A stretch of 64,000 nucleotides of DNA from an uncultured Pelagibacteraceae bacterium (GTDB lineage Bacteria; Pseudomonadota; Alphaproteobacteria; Pelagibacterales; Pelagibacteraceae), in contig CACAHE010000006.1 in the NCBI GenBank assembly GCA_902532195.1, positions 1 through 64,000 of the forward strand, written 5' to 3'. The position numbers were made by a program, and so were the translations under genes. The first letter of the stretch is position 1; each line of letters begins with the position of its first letter. Of this stretch, positions 9,612 to 18,438 are shown piece by piece. Below the pieces are notes generated by a model. It ran no database searches, was not told the DNA's origin, and was given only the letters and a program-made list of their open reading frames with translations.

Positions 9612-10463
9612 TTACATAGAAGCGTCGAAGCCAAACCATTTAACAGCAAGTTTACTAATAATTCCTTTTTTTCTAGCTGTATTAATAGCTCTATTGAAAT
9701 CTTTTAAAAGTTTCGCATCTTTTTTACCAATTGCATCATCTCCACCTTTTCTGATTCCAACGCCAACGCCATTACCAAAAGCTCCACCTGAAAATGTAGG
9801 ACCTACTAAGACAACAGCTTTTCCAGATTTTTCTGCATAATCAGTAAATGCTACAGCTGCAGCTAAAGCAGCGTCACATCTTCCAGCAGCTAAATCTAAG
9901 TTAACTTCATCTTGAGTTTTATAAGTTCTTACATCTATCTTACCTACATCACCTGATTCTAAAAAGTTTTGGTGAATAGTAGCTGTTTGAACACAAACAG
10001 TTTTTCCAGCAAGAGCGCCCGTTAAAGTTTTCAATGCTTTTTTTACATCGCCACCGCCTAAAGTAAGATTTATTCCCTCTGGAGTATCTATTCCTTCTAG
10101 ACTAGATCCTTTCATTACTGCTAAAGATGCAACTTCGTCAGCATAACCTTGTGAGAAGTTTATAGTTTTCATTCTTTCATCAGTAATTGACATTCCGGCC
10201 ATGATTGCATCAAACTTTCTCATTACAAGAGCAGGTATCATTCCATCCCAATCTTGTTCAACAATGGTACAATCATGTTTCATGATTGTGCAAAGTTCTT
10301 TTGCCAATTCAACTTCAAAGCCAATTAAATTGCCAGACGCATCTTTAGAATTCCAAGGCGGGTAAGCACCTTCCGTTCCAATTTTAATTTTATCAGCATT
10401 AGCTGAAATTGATAAAAATAGTGAAATCAATAATCCTAAGCTGAATTTTTTTAATATGTTCAT
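9612..10463 (-). CDS. Amino-acid ABC transporter substrate-binding protein (HisJ/ArgT-like)
   Basis: Signal peptide; IGTEGAYPPWNSKDASGNLIGFEVELAKELC. Confidence 0.93.
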   Translation of the reverse strand: MNILKKFSLGLLISLFLSISANADKIKIGTEGAYPPWNSKDASGNLIGFEVELAKELCTIMKHDCTIVEQDWDGMIPALVMRKFDAIMAGMSITDERMKTINFSQGYADEVASLAVMKGSSLEGIDTPEGINLTLGGGDVKKALKTLTGALAGKTVCVQTATIHQNFLESGDVGKIDVRTYKTQDEVNLDLAAGRCDAALAAAVAFTDYAEKSGKAVVLVGPTFSGGAFGNGVGVGIRKGGDDAIGKKDAKLLKDFNRAINTARKKGIISKLAVKWFGFDASM

Positions 10464-10520
10464 ATTCCCTCCAAATAATATTTAAATATTATTTCATAAA
10501 AAAATTGATTTAAAAAGAAA

Positions 10521-11561
10521 TTATTTATTTAATGAAGAAGCAAAATTCCATGAACAATCAAAACTTGGGATATAAATTCTATCAAGGGATGTATTGCCAA
10601 AGCTTTTATCGAACAATTTAAGCCATTTATCTACTTGTTGTGGTTTTTTGTCTATACTGCCTACTTGAGCAGTAATGGTTCCGTTTGGTTTTAAAATTCT
10701 TTTTAGGGATTTAATATTTTTGGCAGCAAGGTCTATACAATACTGATCATCATTGAGATCTACAAAAATTTTATCATATTTGTTATCTTCTACTTTTTTT
10801 ATACTTTCAAATGCATCTCCCCAAATACACTGCACAGAATTTTTTCCTGTAGCTTTTTTTCCAATTTTTGAAAGATGTTTTTCACATACAGTTACTACTT
10901 CTGGATCAAGTTCATACCAATCAATAAAGTTAAAGTTTTGAGAAATACATTCTCTTGCTATTCCCCCATCTCCTCCTCCAATTATAGCTGAATTTTCCTT
11001 TTTTGGATTTAGTTTTATTCCTGAATTTACAAAAGTTGAACTGTATAAATGTTCATCTTTTTCGGCAACTTGAAGTTCACTATCTATAAATAATGATTTA
11101 CCAAATTGTTCTAATTCTAATATTTCAATATGTTGACCTGCTTTTGATGTAAAGTCTTCTAAAACATTATTTACTATATAGAATTTTTTAAGACCTGGAG
11201 AGCTATATATATCGTCATAATAGGCAACTGTATCTCTATTTAACTCTTTTTTAACAATCCTTTTATGTTTAATTTCTTTTTTTAATATATCTAAAGCAAT
11301 TATTGGGTTTATTTTACCACAAGTAAAAAAATCAAAACTTATAATTCCTTTCTCTGGGAATGTGTGAAAGCTTATATGGCTCTCTGCTAATAAAGCAACT
11401 AGAGTAAAACCTTGAGGTTCAAATTTATATTTTGAAATTTCTAATACAGTAACTTTTGCTTTTTTTGCAATCTTGTAAACTAATTTTTCAAAAAAATTTG
11501 GCTCATACTCTTTGCTTGTGCCAATAATATCAAGAGTGATGTGCTCCCCTACTTTTGTCAT
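10521..11561 (-). CDS. Fused S-adenosylmethionine decarboxylase (SpeD-like) – spermidine synthase (SpeE-like)
   Basis: N-terminal LLAESHISFHTFPEKG (pyruvoyl-type Glu-Ser cleavage site) followed by AIIGGGDGGIARECI and IFVDLNDDQY spermidine synthase motifs. Confidence 0.88.
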   Translation of the reverse strand: MTKVGEHITLDIIGTSKEYEPNFFEKLVYKIAKKAKVTVLEISKYKFEPQGFTLVALLAESHISFHTFPEKGIISFDFFTCGKINPIIALDILKKEIKHKRIVKKELNRDTVAYYDDIYSSPGLKKFYIVNNVLEDFTSKAGQHIEILELEQFGKSLFIDSELQVAEKDEHLYSSTFVNSGIKLNPKKENSAIIGGGDGGIARECISQNFNFIDWYELDPEVVTVCEKHLSKIGKKATGKNSVQCIWGDAFESIKKVEDNKYDKIFVDLNDDQYCIDLAAKNIKSLKRILKPNGTITAQVGSIDKKPQQVDKWLKLFDKSFGNTSLDRIYIPSFDCSWNFASSLNK

Positions 11562-11586
11562 AACTCCCCTTTTAAATTATAAAAAA

Positions 11587-12249
11587 CTATCCTTTTTTAT
11601 AATGTATTATCTTATCCAAAATCTTACTCATTTCTGTTTTAGAAAGAATCTTCGGATTACCAATTTTTAAAGCAATTATGTATTGATGGCAAATATTTTC
11701 TACTTCTTGTGCAAGTTCAAAAGCTTGTTTTAAATTTGGTCCGAAAGTTATCTGACCGTGATTCGACATTAAACAAGCTTTTCTATTTTCTAAAGCTTTA
11801 AGAAGATTAATTGATAGTTCCGGCGTTCCAAACGTTGCGTATTCTGCGCATTTTATGTCATCTCCTCCAGCTAATGCTACCATATAATGAAATGCTGGAA
11901 TTGATTTTCCATGTGCAGATACAGCTGTTGCGTGAGGTGAGTGAGCATGAACAATTGCTTTTGCCTCAGGTTTTTTTCGATAAATGTCTTGGTGGAATCT
12001 CCATTCAGATGATGGATTTAAAGATGAATTAAACATTTTAAGATTATTGTATTCTTCTCGCAATGATAGAAAAACTATATCATTTGTCTTAAGAGTTTCG
12101 TATTTTATTCCTGAAGGAGTTAAAAGAAAACCATCAACATCATCTTTTCTTGCTCTAATTGAAACATTTCCTGATCTTAAAGGAGACAAATTTGTAGTAT
12201 TAAGCTTTTGAGCAAATGTAATAACTTGTTGTTTTAATTCTTCAATCAT
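11587..12249 (-). CDS. Class II aldolase/adducin family protein, FucA-type (candidate Ald2)
   Basis: SGNVSIR, AIVHAHSPHATAVS, IPAFHYMVALAGGDDIKCAEYATFGTPELS, MSNHGQITFG. Confidence 0.85.
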   Translation of the reverse strand: MIEELKQQVITFAQKLNTTNLSPLRSGNVSIRARKDDVDGFLLTPSGIKYETLKTNDIVFLSLREEYNNLKMFNSSLNPSSEWRFHQDIYRKKPEAKAIVHAHSPHATAVSAHGKSIPAFHYMVALAGGDDIKCAEYATFGTPELSINLLKALENRKACLMSNHGQITFGPNLKQAFELAQEVENICHQYIIALKIGNPKILSKTEMSKILDKIIHYKKG

Positions 12250-12442
12250 TTTTTAGTTTTTGTATTTCTTTATCACAAAAATTTTTAATTTCTTCTATAC
12301 TTTTGGCTGTTGTACGTTTTTGAGCCAATATACATGCTTTGGTTGATTTTTCTAAACTATAAGAACCATATATATTTTTTGTGAGGTATAATGCAAAGAT
12401 GGCAATAATTATAAATAAAATTGTTACAAGATTTTTTTTCAT
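12242..12442 (-). CDS. Small single-TM hypothetical protein inside the MTA-salvage operon
   Basis: 66 aa, overlaps both flanking ORFs, N-terminal TM segment. Confidence 0.6.
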   Translation of the reverse strand: MKKNLVTILFIIIAIFALYLTKNIYGSYSLEKSTKACILAQKRTTAKSIEEIKNFCDKEIQKLKND

Positions 12443-13509
12443 TTATATAATTTTTTTAATCCTTTTTCTGATGCTTCACATATACCTTTCTCAGTAATTA
12501 AACCAGTTACATATTTAGCTGGAGTAATATCAAATGCTAAATTCATAGCTTTACTTTTTTTTGGGTATATTTGTATTTTTTTTAAACTATTGTTTTCATC
12601 AAGTCCTTCTATGTATGATAATTCTTCAGAATTTCTTTCTTCTATAGGAATATCTTTAAAATTTTTAATATCCCAATCGATAGTTGAGCTTGGTAATGCT
12701 ACATAAAAAGGTACTTTATTATCATTTGCCGCAAGAGCTTTAAGGTAAGTTCCAATCTTATTGCAAACATCTCCATTTGCTAAAGTCCTATCTGTACCAA
12801 CAATACAAATATCTACTTCTGCTCTTTGCATTAGTATTCCACCAGTATTATCAGCAATAATTGTATTGGGTATTTCTTCTTCATTTAATTCATAAGAAGT
12901 TAAATTTGCACCCTGATTTCTTGGTCTTGTTTCATCTACCCAAACGTGAACTGGGATTCCTTTTTTGTGAGCATGATAAATTGGAGACGTTGCCGTACCC
13001 CAATTAATTGTAGCTAGCCAACCTGCATTACAGTGGGTTAAAATATTTACAGTGCTTTTTTTTTTATTATAAATTTCTTGTATTAATTTTAATCCGTTTA
13101 AACCAATATTTTCACAAAATTTTATATCTTCTTCACAAATTTCTTGTGCTTCTTTTATAGCAATATTTAATTTTTCATTACTATTAACTCCTGACAATTT
13201 TTTCATCATTCTATCTACAGCCCATTTAAGATTAATAGCTGTTGGCCTAGACATAATTAGATCTTCGCTACTTTTTTTCAGAAAAGACTGATCGTTGTTT
13301 TCTATAATTGCTAAAACTAAACCATACGCTGCGGTCGCTCCTATTAGAGGTGCTCCTCTAACCTCCATAACTTTTATCGCATTGATAGCGTCTTTTACAG
13401 TTTTAAGATCTTTAATTATAAATTGATGAGGAAGTTTTGTTTGATCAATAATTTTTACAACTTTATTTTCAAACCATATTGTTCTGTATTCTTTTCCATT
13501 TATTTTCAT
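12439..13509 (-). CDS. mtnA: S-methyl-5-thioribose-1-phosphate isomerase
   Basis: VRGAPLIGATAAYG, THCNAGWLATINWGTA, VDETRPRNQGANLTSYEL, IVGTDRTLANGDVCNKIGTY. Confidence 0.95.
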   Translation of the reverse strand: MKINGKEYRTIWFENKVVKIIDQTKLPHQFIIKDLKTVKDAINAIKVMEVRGAPLIGATAAYGLVLAIIENNDQSFLKKSSEDLIMSRPTAINLKWAVDRMMKKLSGVNSNEKLNIAIKEAQEICEEDIKFCENIGLNGLKLIQEIYNKKKSTVNILTHCNAGWLATINWGTATSPIYHAHKKGIPVHVWVDETRPRNQGANLTSYELNEEEIPNTIIADNTGGILMQRAEVDICIVGTDRTLANGDVCNKIGTYLKALAANDNKVPFYVALPSSTIDWDIKNFKDIPIEERNSEELSYIEGLDENNSLKKIQIYPKKSKAMNLAFDITPAKYVTGLITEKGICEASEKGLKKLYK

Positions 13510-14307
13510 TTAATTTCTCCAAACAACAGGAAACCAATCTTCTCGCATTTTTGAACCTGTTTTTAAATCTATTCCTTTAAATGGTGGAGATGTTTCTTCG
13601 CCTCTATCTATATATTTTACATCATCGCCAATAAAACGCATAGAAAAAGCCCTTCTAGGTAAACTTCCTGTATTCCCTGGAGCAGAATGTAATACTTTAA
13701 AGTTAAATAATATTGCATCTCCTAAATTCATCTCAGGATTTAATATATTGTTTTCCATTGCTTTAATATCTGGCATGTCCATAAAATTATCATCACTACA
13801 ATACCAAGGTTGATTGTTAGACCATTTGGTAGGTCTAACTAACTTAGGAAATTTGTGTGAGCCTAATAATACTCGTAAAGAATTATCTTTTGATATTGAG
13901 TCTAGTGGTATCCAAAAGCTACCAGTATCATTTCCATCTACACAATAATATGGCATATCTTGATGCCACGGAGTTTCTTTTGATGTTCCAGGATCTTTAA
14001 CAAATATATGTTCGTGAAATAACTGAATTGATTTAGAACCAGTTGCTTCTGCAACAATTTGGGCTGCTGGGGACTCCTTTATACATTTTTTAAATTCAGG
14101 TATACGTTCCCAATTACAATAGTCTTCAAAAAAACGTCCTTCTCCTTTTGTTTTAACATTTTCACGAGCGTGCGAACCGGGGTTGGTTAAAACTTTATCA
14201 AAACCTTTTTGTAAACTTTTAATCCAAGGTTTAAAAACATTTTTTATTACAATTGCACCATAATTTTTATAATTTTTTTTTTGTACTTCGCTTAGAAAAT
14301 TATTCAT
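13510..14307 (-). CDS. Phytanoyl-CoA dioxygenase (PhyH)-like Fe(II)/2OG oxygenase
   Basis: HxD in TPWHQDMPYY, distal His in FKVLHSAPGN, RRAFSMRF. Confidence 0.85.
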   Translation of the reverse strand: MNNFLSEVQKKNYKNYGAIVIKNVFKPWIKSLQKGFDKVLTNPGSHARENVKTKGEGRFFEDYCNWERIPEFKKCIKESPAAQIVAEATGSKSIQLFHEHIFVKDPGTSKETPWHQDMPYYCVDGNDTGSFWIPLDSISKDNSLRVLLGSHKFPKLVRPTKWSNNQPWYCSDDNFMDMPDIKAMENNILNPEMNLGDAILFNFKVLHSAPGNTGSLPRRAFSMRFIGDDVKYIDRGEETSPPFKGIDLKTGSKMREDWFPVVWRN

Positions 14308-15176
14308 TTATTTAAAACTCTGCCGGCAACAGTATTTAATTTTTCTATAGTTTTTTTAGTTCTTTTTTTAGGATCTGTAATTATGGCTACATCCAAACAA
14401 TTAGTTGTTGGGTCTTTTGGATCTATATGATTTTCAAAATTATCTATTAAGTTCTTAATCATATTTTTTGCTTTTGCTGCATTATCTAAAAGTACTTTAA
14501 TAACTTTTTGAACATCTACATTTTCATGTTCTGGGTGCCAACAATCATAATCGGTCACCATAGATACTGAAGCGTATCTAATTTCAGCTTCTCTAGCTAA
14601 CTTCGCTTCTGGCATATTTGTCATTCCAATAACATCAGCTTTCCAGGATCGGTACAAGTTTGACTCTGCCAAAGTTGAAAATTGCGGGCCTTCCATAACT
14701 ACATAAGTACCATTTTTTTGGTAAGGAATATTTTCTTTTTTTATAGCCTCTTCGCATGCATTCATTAAACCACTTGATGTAGGATGTGCCATTGATACAT
14801 GGGCAACTATCTCATCATCAAAAAAAGTTTTGTTTCTTGCAAAAGTTCTATCAATAAATTGGTCAACAATAACAAATTTGCCTGGATTTAATTCTTCTTT
14901 AAGAGATCCGACTGCAGAAACTGAAACTATGTCAGTAACTCCGAGTTGTTTTAGTGCATCAATATTTGCTCTAAAATTTATTTTTGATGGAGAAATAAAA
15001 TGTCCTTTCCCATGCCTTGGAAGAAAATAAATTTCTTTTCCATTATATTTAGTCCTTAAAATTTGATCAGATGGTTTACCCCAAGGTGTATTTAAATCTA
15101 AAAGCTCTCTATCCTTAAATTCTTCAACATCATATAGGCCACTACCGCCAATTATTGCTAATTTATTGTTTGCCAT
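14304..15176 (-). CDS. mtnP: S-methyl-5'-thioadenosine phosphorylase
   Basis: IGGSGLYDV, PRHGKGHFISPSKINFRANI, VVMEGPQFSTLAESNLYRSW, IGMTNMPEAKLAREAEI. Confidence 0.95.
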   Translation of the reverse strand: MANNKLAIIGGSGLYDVEEFKDRELLDLNTPWGKPSDQILRTKYNGKEIYFLPRHGKGHFISPSKINFRANIDALKQLGVTDIVSVSAVGSLKEELNPGKFVIVDQFIDRTFARNKTFFDDEIVAHVSMAHPTSSGLMNACEEAIKKENIPYQKNGTYVVMEGPQFSTLAESNLYRSWKADVIGMTNMPEAKLAREAEIRYASVSMVTDYDCWHPEHENVDVQKVIKVLLDNAAKAKNMIKNLIDNFENHIDPKDPTTNCLDVAIITDPKKRTKKTIEKLNTVAGRVLNK

Positions 15177-15219
15177 AATTTAAAAATAATTTATTTATCA
15201 ATATATAACGTAAACAATT

Positions 15220-15747
15220 ATGGATTTAAAAGAATATATTAGATCAATTCCGGACTATCCCAAAAAAGGAATACTTTTTAGGGATATAACAACTTTAATT
15301 AAAAATGAAAAAGCTTTTACTAATTGTATCGATCAAATAGTTGAAAAATCTAAAAAATTTAAATTCAACAAAATAGCTGCAGTTGAATCTAGAGGATTTG
15401 TTTTTGCTTCTGCAGTTTCTTACATATTAAATAAACCTTTCATTTTACTTAGAAAAAAAAATAAACTACCAGCTGAAACACACTCTGTAGATTTTGAATT
15501 GGAATATGGAACTGCTACGATAGAAATGCACAAAGACTCTATTAGTAAAGAGGATTCTGTAATTATAATTGATGATTTAATAGCAACAGGCGGAACAGCA
15601 GAAGCTGCTGCAAAACTAATAAAAATATCTAATGGAAAAGTTTCAGGTTTTATATTTGTTATTAATCTTTTTGATTTGGGTGGTTGTGATAAACTTATCA
15701 AAGATGGATTTAAAGTTGAGAATTTAATTGAATTTCCTGGTCATTAA
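15220..15747 (+). CDS. apt: Adenine phosphoribosyltransferase
   Basis: IRSIPDYPKKGILFRDITTL, VESRGFVFASAV, VIIIDDLIATGGTAEAA. Confidence 0.95.
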   Translation: MDLKEYIRSIPDYPKKGILFRDITTLIKNEKAFTNCIDQIVEKSKKFKFNKIAAVESRGFVFASAVSYILNKPFILLRKKNKLPAETHSVDFELEYGTATIEMHKDSISKEDSVIIIDDLIATGGTAEAAAKLIKISNGKVSGFIFVINLFDLGGCDKLIKDGFKVENLIEFPGH

Positions 15748-15758
15748 TTATTTTTAAA

Positions 15759-16463
15759 TCATAAACTCATTATTTCATTTATTTTATTTTCATAAGACTG
15801 GTCTATATAAATTAATGAAACACCAAATTTAGAAGCTAAAAAATATCCATTATTAGTCAAATGCTTATGTGTAGATGTTTCTAAAATTTTTTGTGTATTA
15901 TAATTATTTTCTTCAATGCATATCAATGAAGGTTTTATTTCAATAAGATTTAATGTTGATAAAACTTTAAAATCAAAACCCTCAACATCAATATTTAAAA
16001 AATCAATTTTTTTTAAATTATTTTCTTTTAAAATTGTTGATAATTTAAATGCTTTAATAGGTATTTTTTTTAAATTAGAATTTTCATTTAAAGAATTTTG
16101 TTGATTAATGAAACCATTTTCATAATAAAAAGTTTCTCCATCGAAATCAGTTATAGCTGCTTGGATGTTTATATCGTTTGGTCTAGACAATTTAAACAAA
16201 TCTATAGACACTTTGCTCAGATCTATATTTAAACCAGTCCATCCTTTTTTAAATAATTTATATGTTAAAGAACCTTTTATTGGATGATAACATCCTATAT
16301 CGACATAATTACCTTTTAATTTATTTTTAAAAAATCTCGATATAAAAATATCCTCCCCAAATTCACCGAGATGTTCCTTGGTTTTTTTTGATTTTAATAT
16401 TTTTATTTTTTTATAAAAATAATAAAGAAAATTATTGTTTATTATTTTATTTTTAAATGACAT
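15759..16463 (-). CDS. FkbM family methyltransferase
   Basis: YVDIGCYHP, IDFLNIDVEGFDFKVL. Confidence 0.85.
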   Translation of the reverse strand: MSFKNKIINNNFLYYFYKKIKILKSKKTKEHLGEFGEDIFISRFFKNKLKGNYVDIGCYHPIKGSLTYKLFKKGWTGLNIDLSKVSIDLFKLSRPNDINIQAAITDFDGETFYYENGFINQQNSLNENSNLKKIPIKAFKLSTILKENNLKKIDFLNIDVEGFDFKVLSTLNLIEIKPSLICIEENNYNTQKILETSTHKHLTNNGYFLASKFGVSLIYIDQSYENKINEIMSL

Positions 16464-16467
16464 CTTA

Positions 16468-17358
16468 TTAATCTACTCTATACCAAGAACTCATTCCAAT
16501 GATAGAAGAAATTAAACCATAGCTTCTAAAAAAGTATTTAACAAATTCTGTTTTTTTAAAAAAAACTAAATAAAAAATTGATTTTAAAATTGATCTAATT
16601 AAAGGACCGATTGATTTAATTAATGCATATAAAAAATTGTGGTTTTTTTTGTCATAATAAAATTTTGACCACATTAAATGCCAATTTCTAATTTTAATAA
16701 ATTTTATAATTGATAGATCATCTTCTAAAGATCCTTTTGCTCCAAGATGATCTACTTTTAATTTTCTACTAGTATATACCTGGTGACCAATTTTTTTTAA
16801 TCTTAGACATAAATCCTTTTCTTCATAAAAAAGAAAATATTTTTCATCAAATATTTTTTTTGAATCAAACTTTTTAAGATCAACTAGTATTGAACAACCA
16901 ACAACCCAATCAACTTTTTGTAGATTGTTAGCGTCTTCTTCCATATTGTAGTCGAATTCTTTATTGTTAAAAAAAAAAGCAGGTTTATAACTCAGTTTTT
17001 CATAATATTGGGATCCTATAATGGAAAAATCAACTGATCCATCTAAATAAGTATTAATATTATGAAAATAATTCTTATCACATATTATATCAGGATTTAA
17101 AATTAAAGCATATTTTGTTTTTACTTTAGAAAGACCAAAATTATTTCCTGGTCCCATTCCTAAATTTATGTTGGTACACACAACTTCAACATTTGAAAAT
17201 TGATTTAAGATCTCTTGCTCGTATTTTAATTCACTAGAATTTTCTACTATTATAGTTTTTACTTGTCGATCAATTGATTGAAGACAGTTCCTAAGAATCT
17301 CAAAGTTTGTTTTATAAGTAACGATTATAACTGTAAGCTCTGATAAATAGTTATTCAT
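16468..17358 (-). CDS. Glycosyltransferase family 2 (rhamnosyltransferase-like)
   Basis: TVIIVTYKTN, NINLGMGPGNNFG, LILNPDI, FDEKYFLFYEEKDLCLRLKK. Confidence 0.9.
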   Translation of the reverse strand: MNNYLSELTVIIVTYKTNFEILRNCLQSIDRQVKTIIVENSSELKYEQEILNQFSNVEVVCTNINLGMGPGNNFGLSKVKTKYALILNPDIICDKNYFHNINTYLDGSVDFSIIGSQYYEKLSYKPAFFFNNKEFDYNMEEDANNLQKVDWVVGCSILVDLKKFDSKKIFDEKYFLFYEEKDLCLRLKKIGHQVYTSRKLKVDHLGAKGSLEDDLSIIKFIKIRNWHLMWSKFYYDKKNHNFLYALIKSIGPLIRSILKSIFYLVFFKKTEFVKYFFRSYGLISSIIGMSSWYRVD

Positions 17359-17412
17359 AATTTAGACTTAATTAATTATATACTTCTTTTTTTATTAATG
17401 TAAAAAATATAA

Positions 17413-18438
17413 ATGAAAAAATTTATAGTTACTGGCGGTCTTGGCTTTATTGGTAGCAATTTAATTAAAATTTTATTAGATAAAAATTATTATGTAATTA
17501 ATATCGATAAAATTACATATGCATCAAATTTTTATAATGTTAAAAACTATAAAAAAAATAGAAATTATAAGTTTATAAAGTGCGATACTAGGAATCAAAA
17601 AAAAATACTATCAATCTTTAAAAAATATAAGCCAAAAGGTATATTTAATTTAGCTGCAGAGACTCATGTTGACAGATCCATAGATGGTCCTAGAACATTT
17701 ATAGAAAATAATATTAATGGAACTTTTTCAATTCTTGAGGCAACTAGAAAATATTTAAAAAAAAATAAAAACTTTAGACTTCTTCATGTATCAACAGACG
17801 AAGTATATGGAGACGTTTTAAAATCAAGATCAAAGGAAAAAGACGCTTACAAGCCAAGTTCTCCTTATGCCGCTAGTAAAGCTTCATCAGATCATCTAGT
17901 ATATTCTTACATAAGAACATACAAAATAAATGCTGTAATTACAAATTGCTCAAACAACTATGGACCAAATCAACATCCTGAAAAATTAATTCCAAAATTA
18001 ATTTATAATATTTTAAATAACAAAGAACTTCCTATTTATGGAAAAGGTAAAAATTCAAGAGAATGGATACACGTTGAAGATCACTGTAATGCTTTGTTGA
18101 AAGTTTTGTTAAAAGGAAAAACAGGAGAGTTTTATAACATTGGGTCAAATACAAATTATAATAATTATGATTTGGCAAAAAAATTATTAAAAATTTCAAG
18201 AAGAAAATTAGTTTTAGGAAAAAAAGTAAGGATTAGATTCGTCAAAGATAGACCAGGTCATGATATGCGTTATGCAATAAACTCAGATAAAATTAAAAAA
18301 AGATTAAAATGGAAGCCAAAAATAAACTTAGATAAAGGTCTACTAAATACTTTTGAATGGTATATTAAAAACAAAAAATTTTTTAAAAACATAAATAAAA
18401 AACAGATTATAAAAAGATTGGGCATCATAAATGATTAA
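17413..18438 (+). CDS. rfbB: dTDP-glucose 4,6-dehydratase
   Basis: TGGLGFIGSNLIK, AAETHVDRSIDGP, STDEVYGD, SPYAASKASSDHLV, GREWIHVEDH-like motif. Confidence 0.93.
   Translation: MKKFIVTGGLGFIGSNLIKILLDKNYYVINIDKITYASNFYNVKNYKKNRNYKFIKCDTRNQKKILSIFKKYKPKGIFNLAAETHVDRSIDGPRTFIENNINGTFSILEATRKYLKKNKNFRLLHVSTDEVYGDVLKSRSKEKDAYKPSSPYAASKASSDHLVYSYIRTYKINAVITNCSNNYGPNQHPEKLIPKLIYNILNNKELPIYGKGKNSREWIHVEDHCNALLKVLLKGKTGEFYNIGSNTNYNNYDLAKKLLKISRRKLVLGKKVRIRFVKDRPGHDMRYAINSDKIKKRLKWKPKINLDKGLLNTFEWYIKNKKFFKNINKKQIIKRLGIIND

Noticed and set aside
11587-12249. Calling the class II aldolase MtnB (methylthioribulose-1-P dehydratase)
   Set aside because: Position would fit, but the motifs are closer to FucA-type aldolases; no MtnC/MtnD partners are seen.
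13510-14307. Ectoine hydroxylase (EctD) as the identity of either PhyH-like gene (also 55524-56348)
   Set aside because: No ectABC genes nearby and I could not recognise an EctD signature; only family-level calls are justified.
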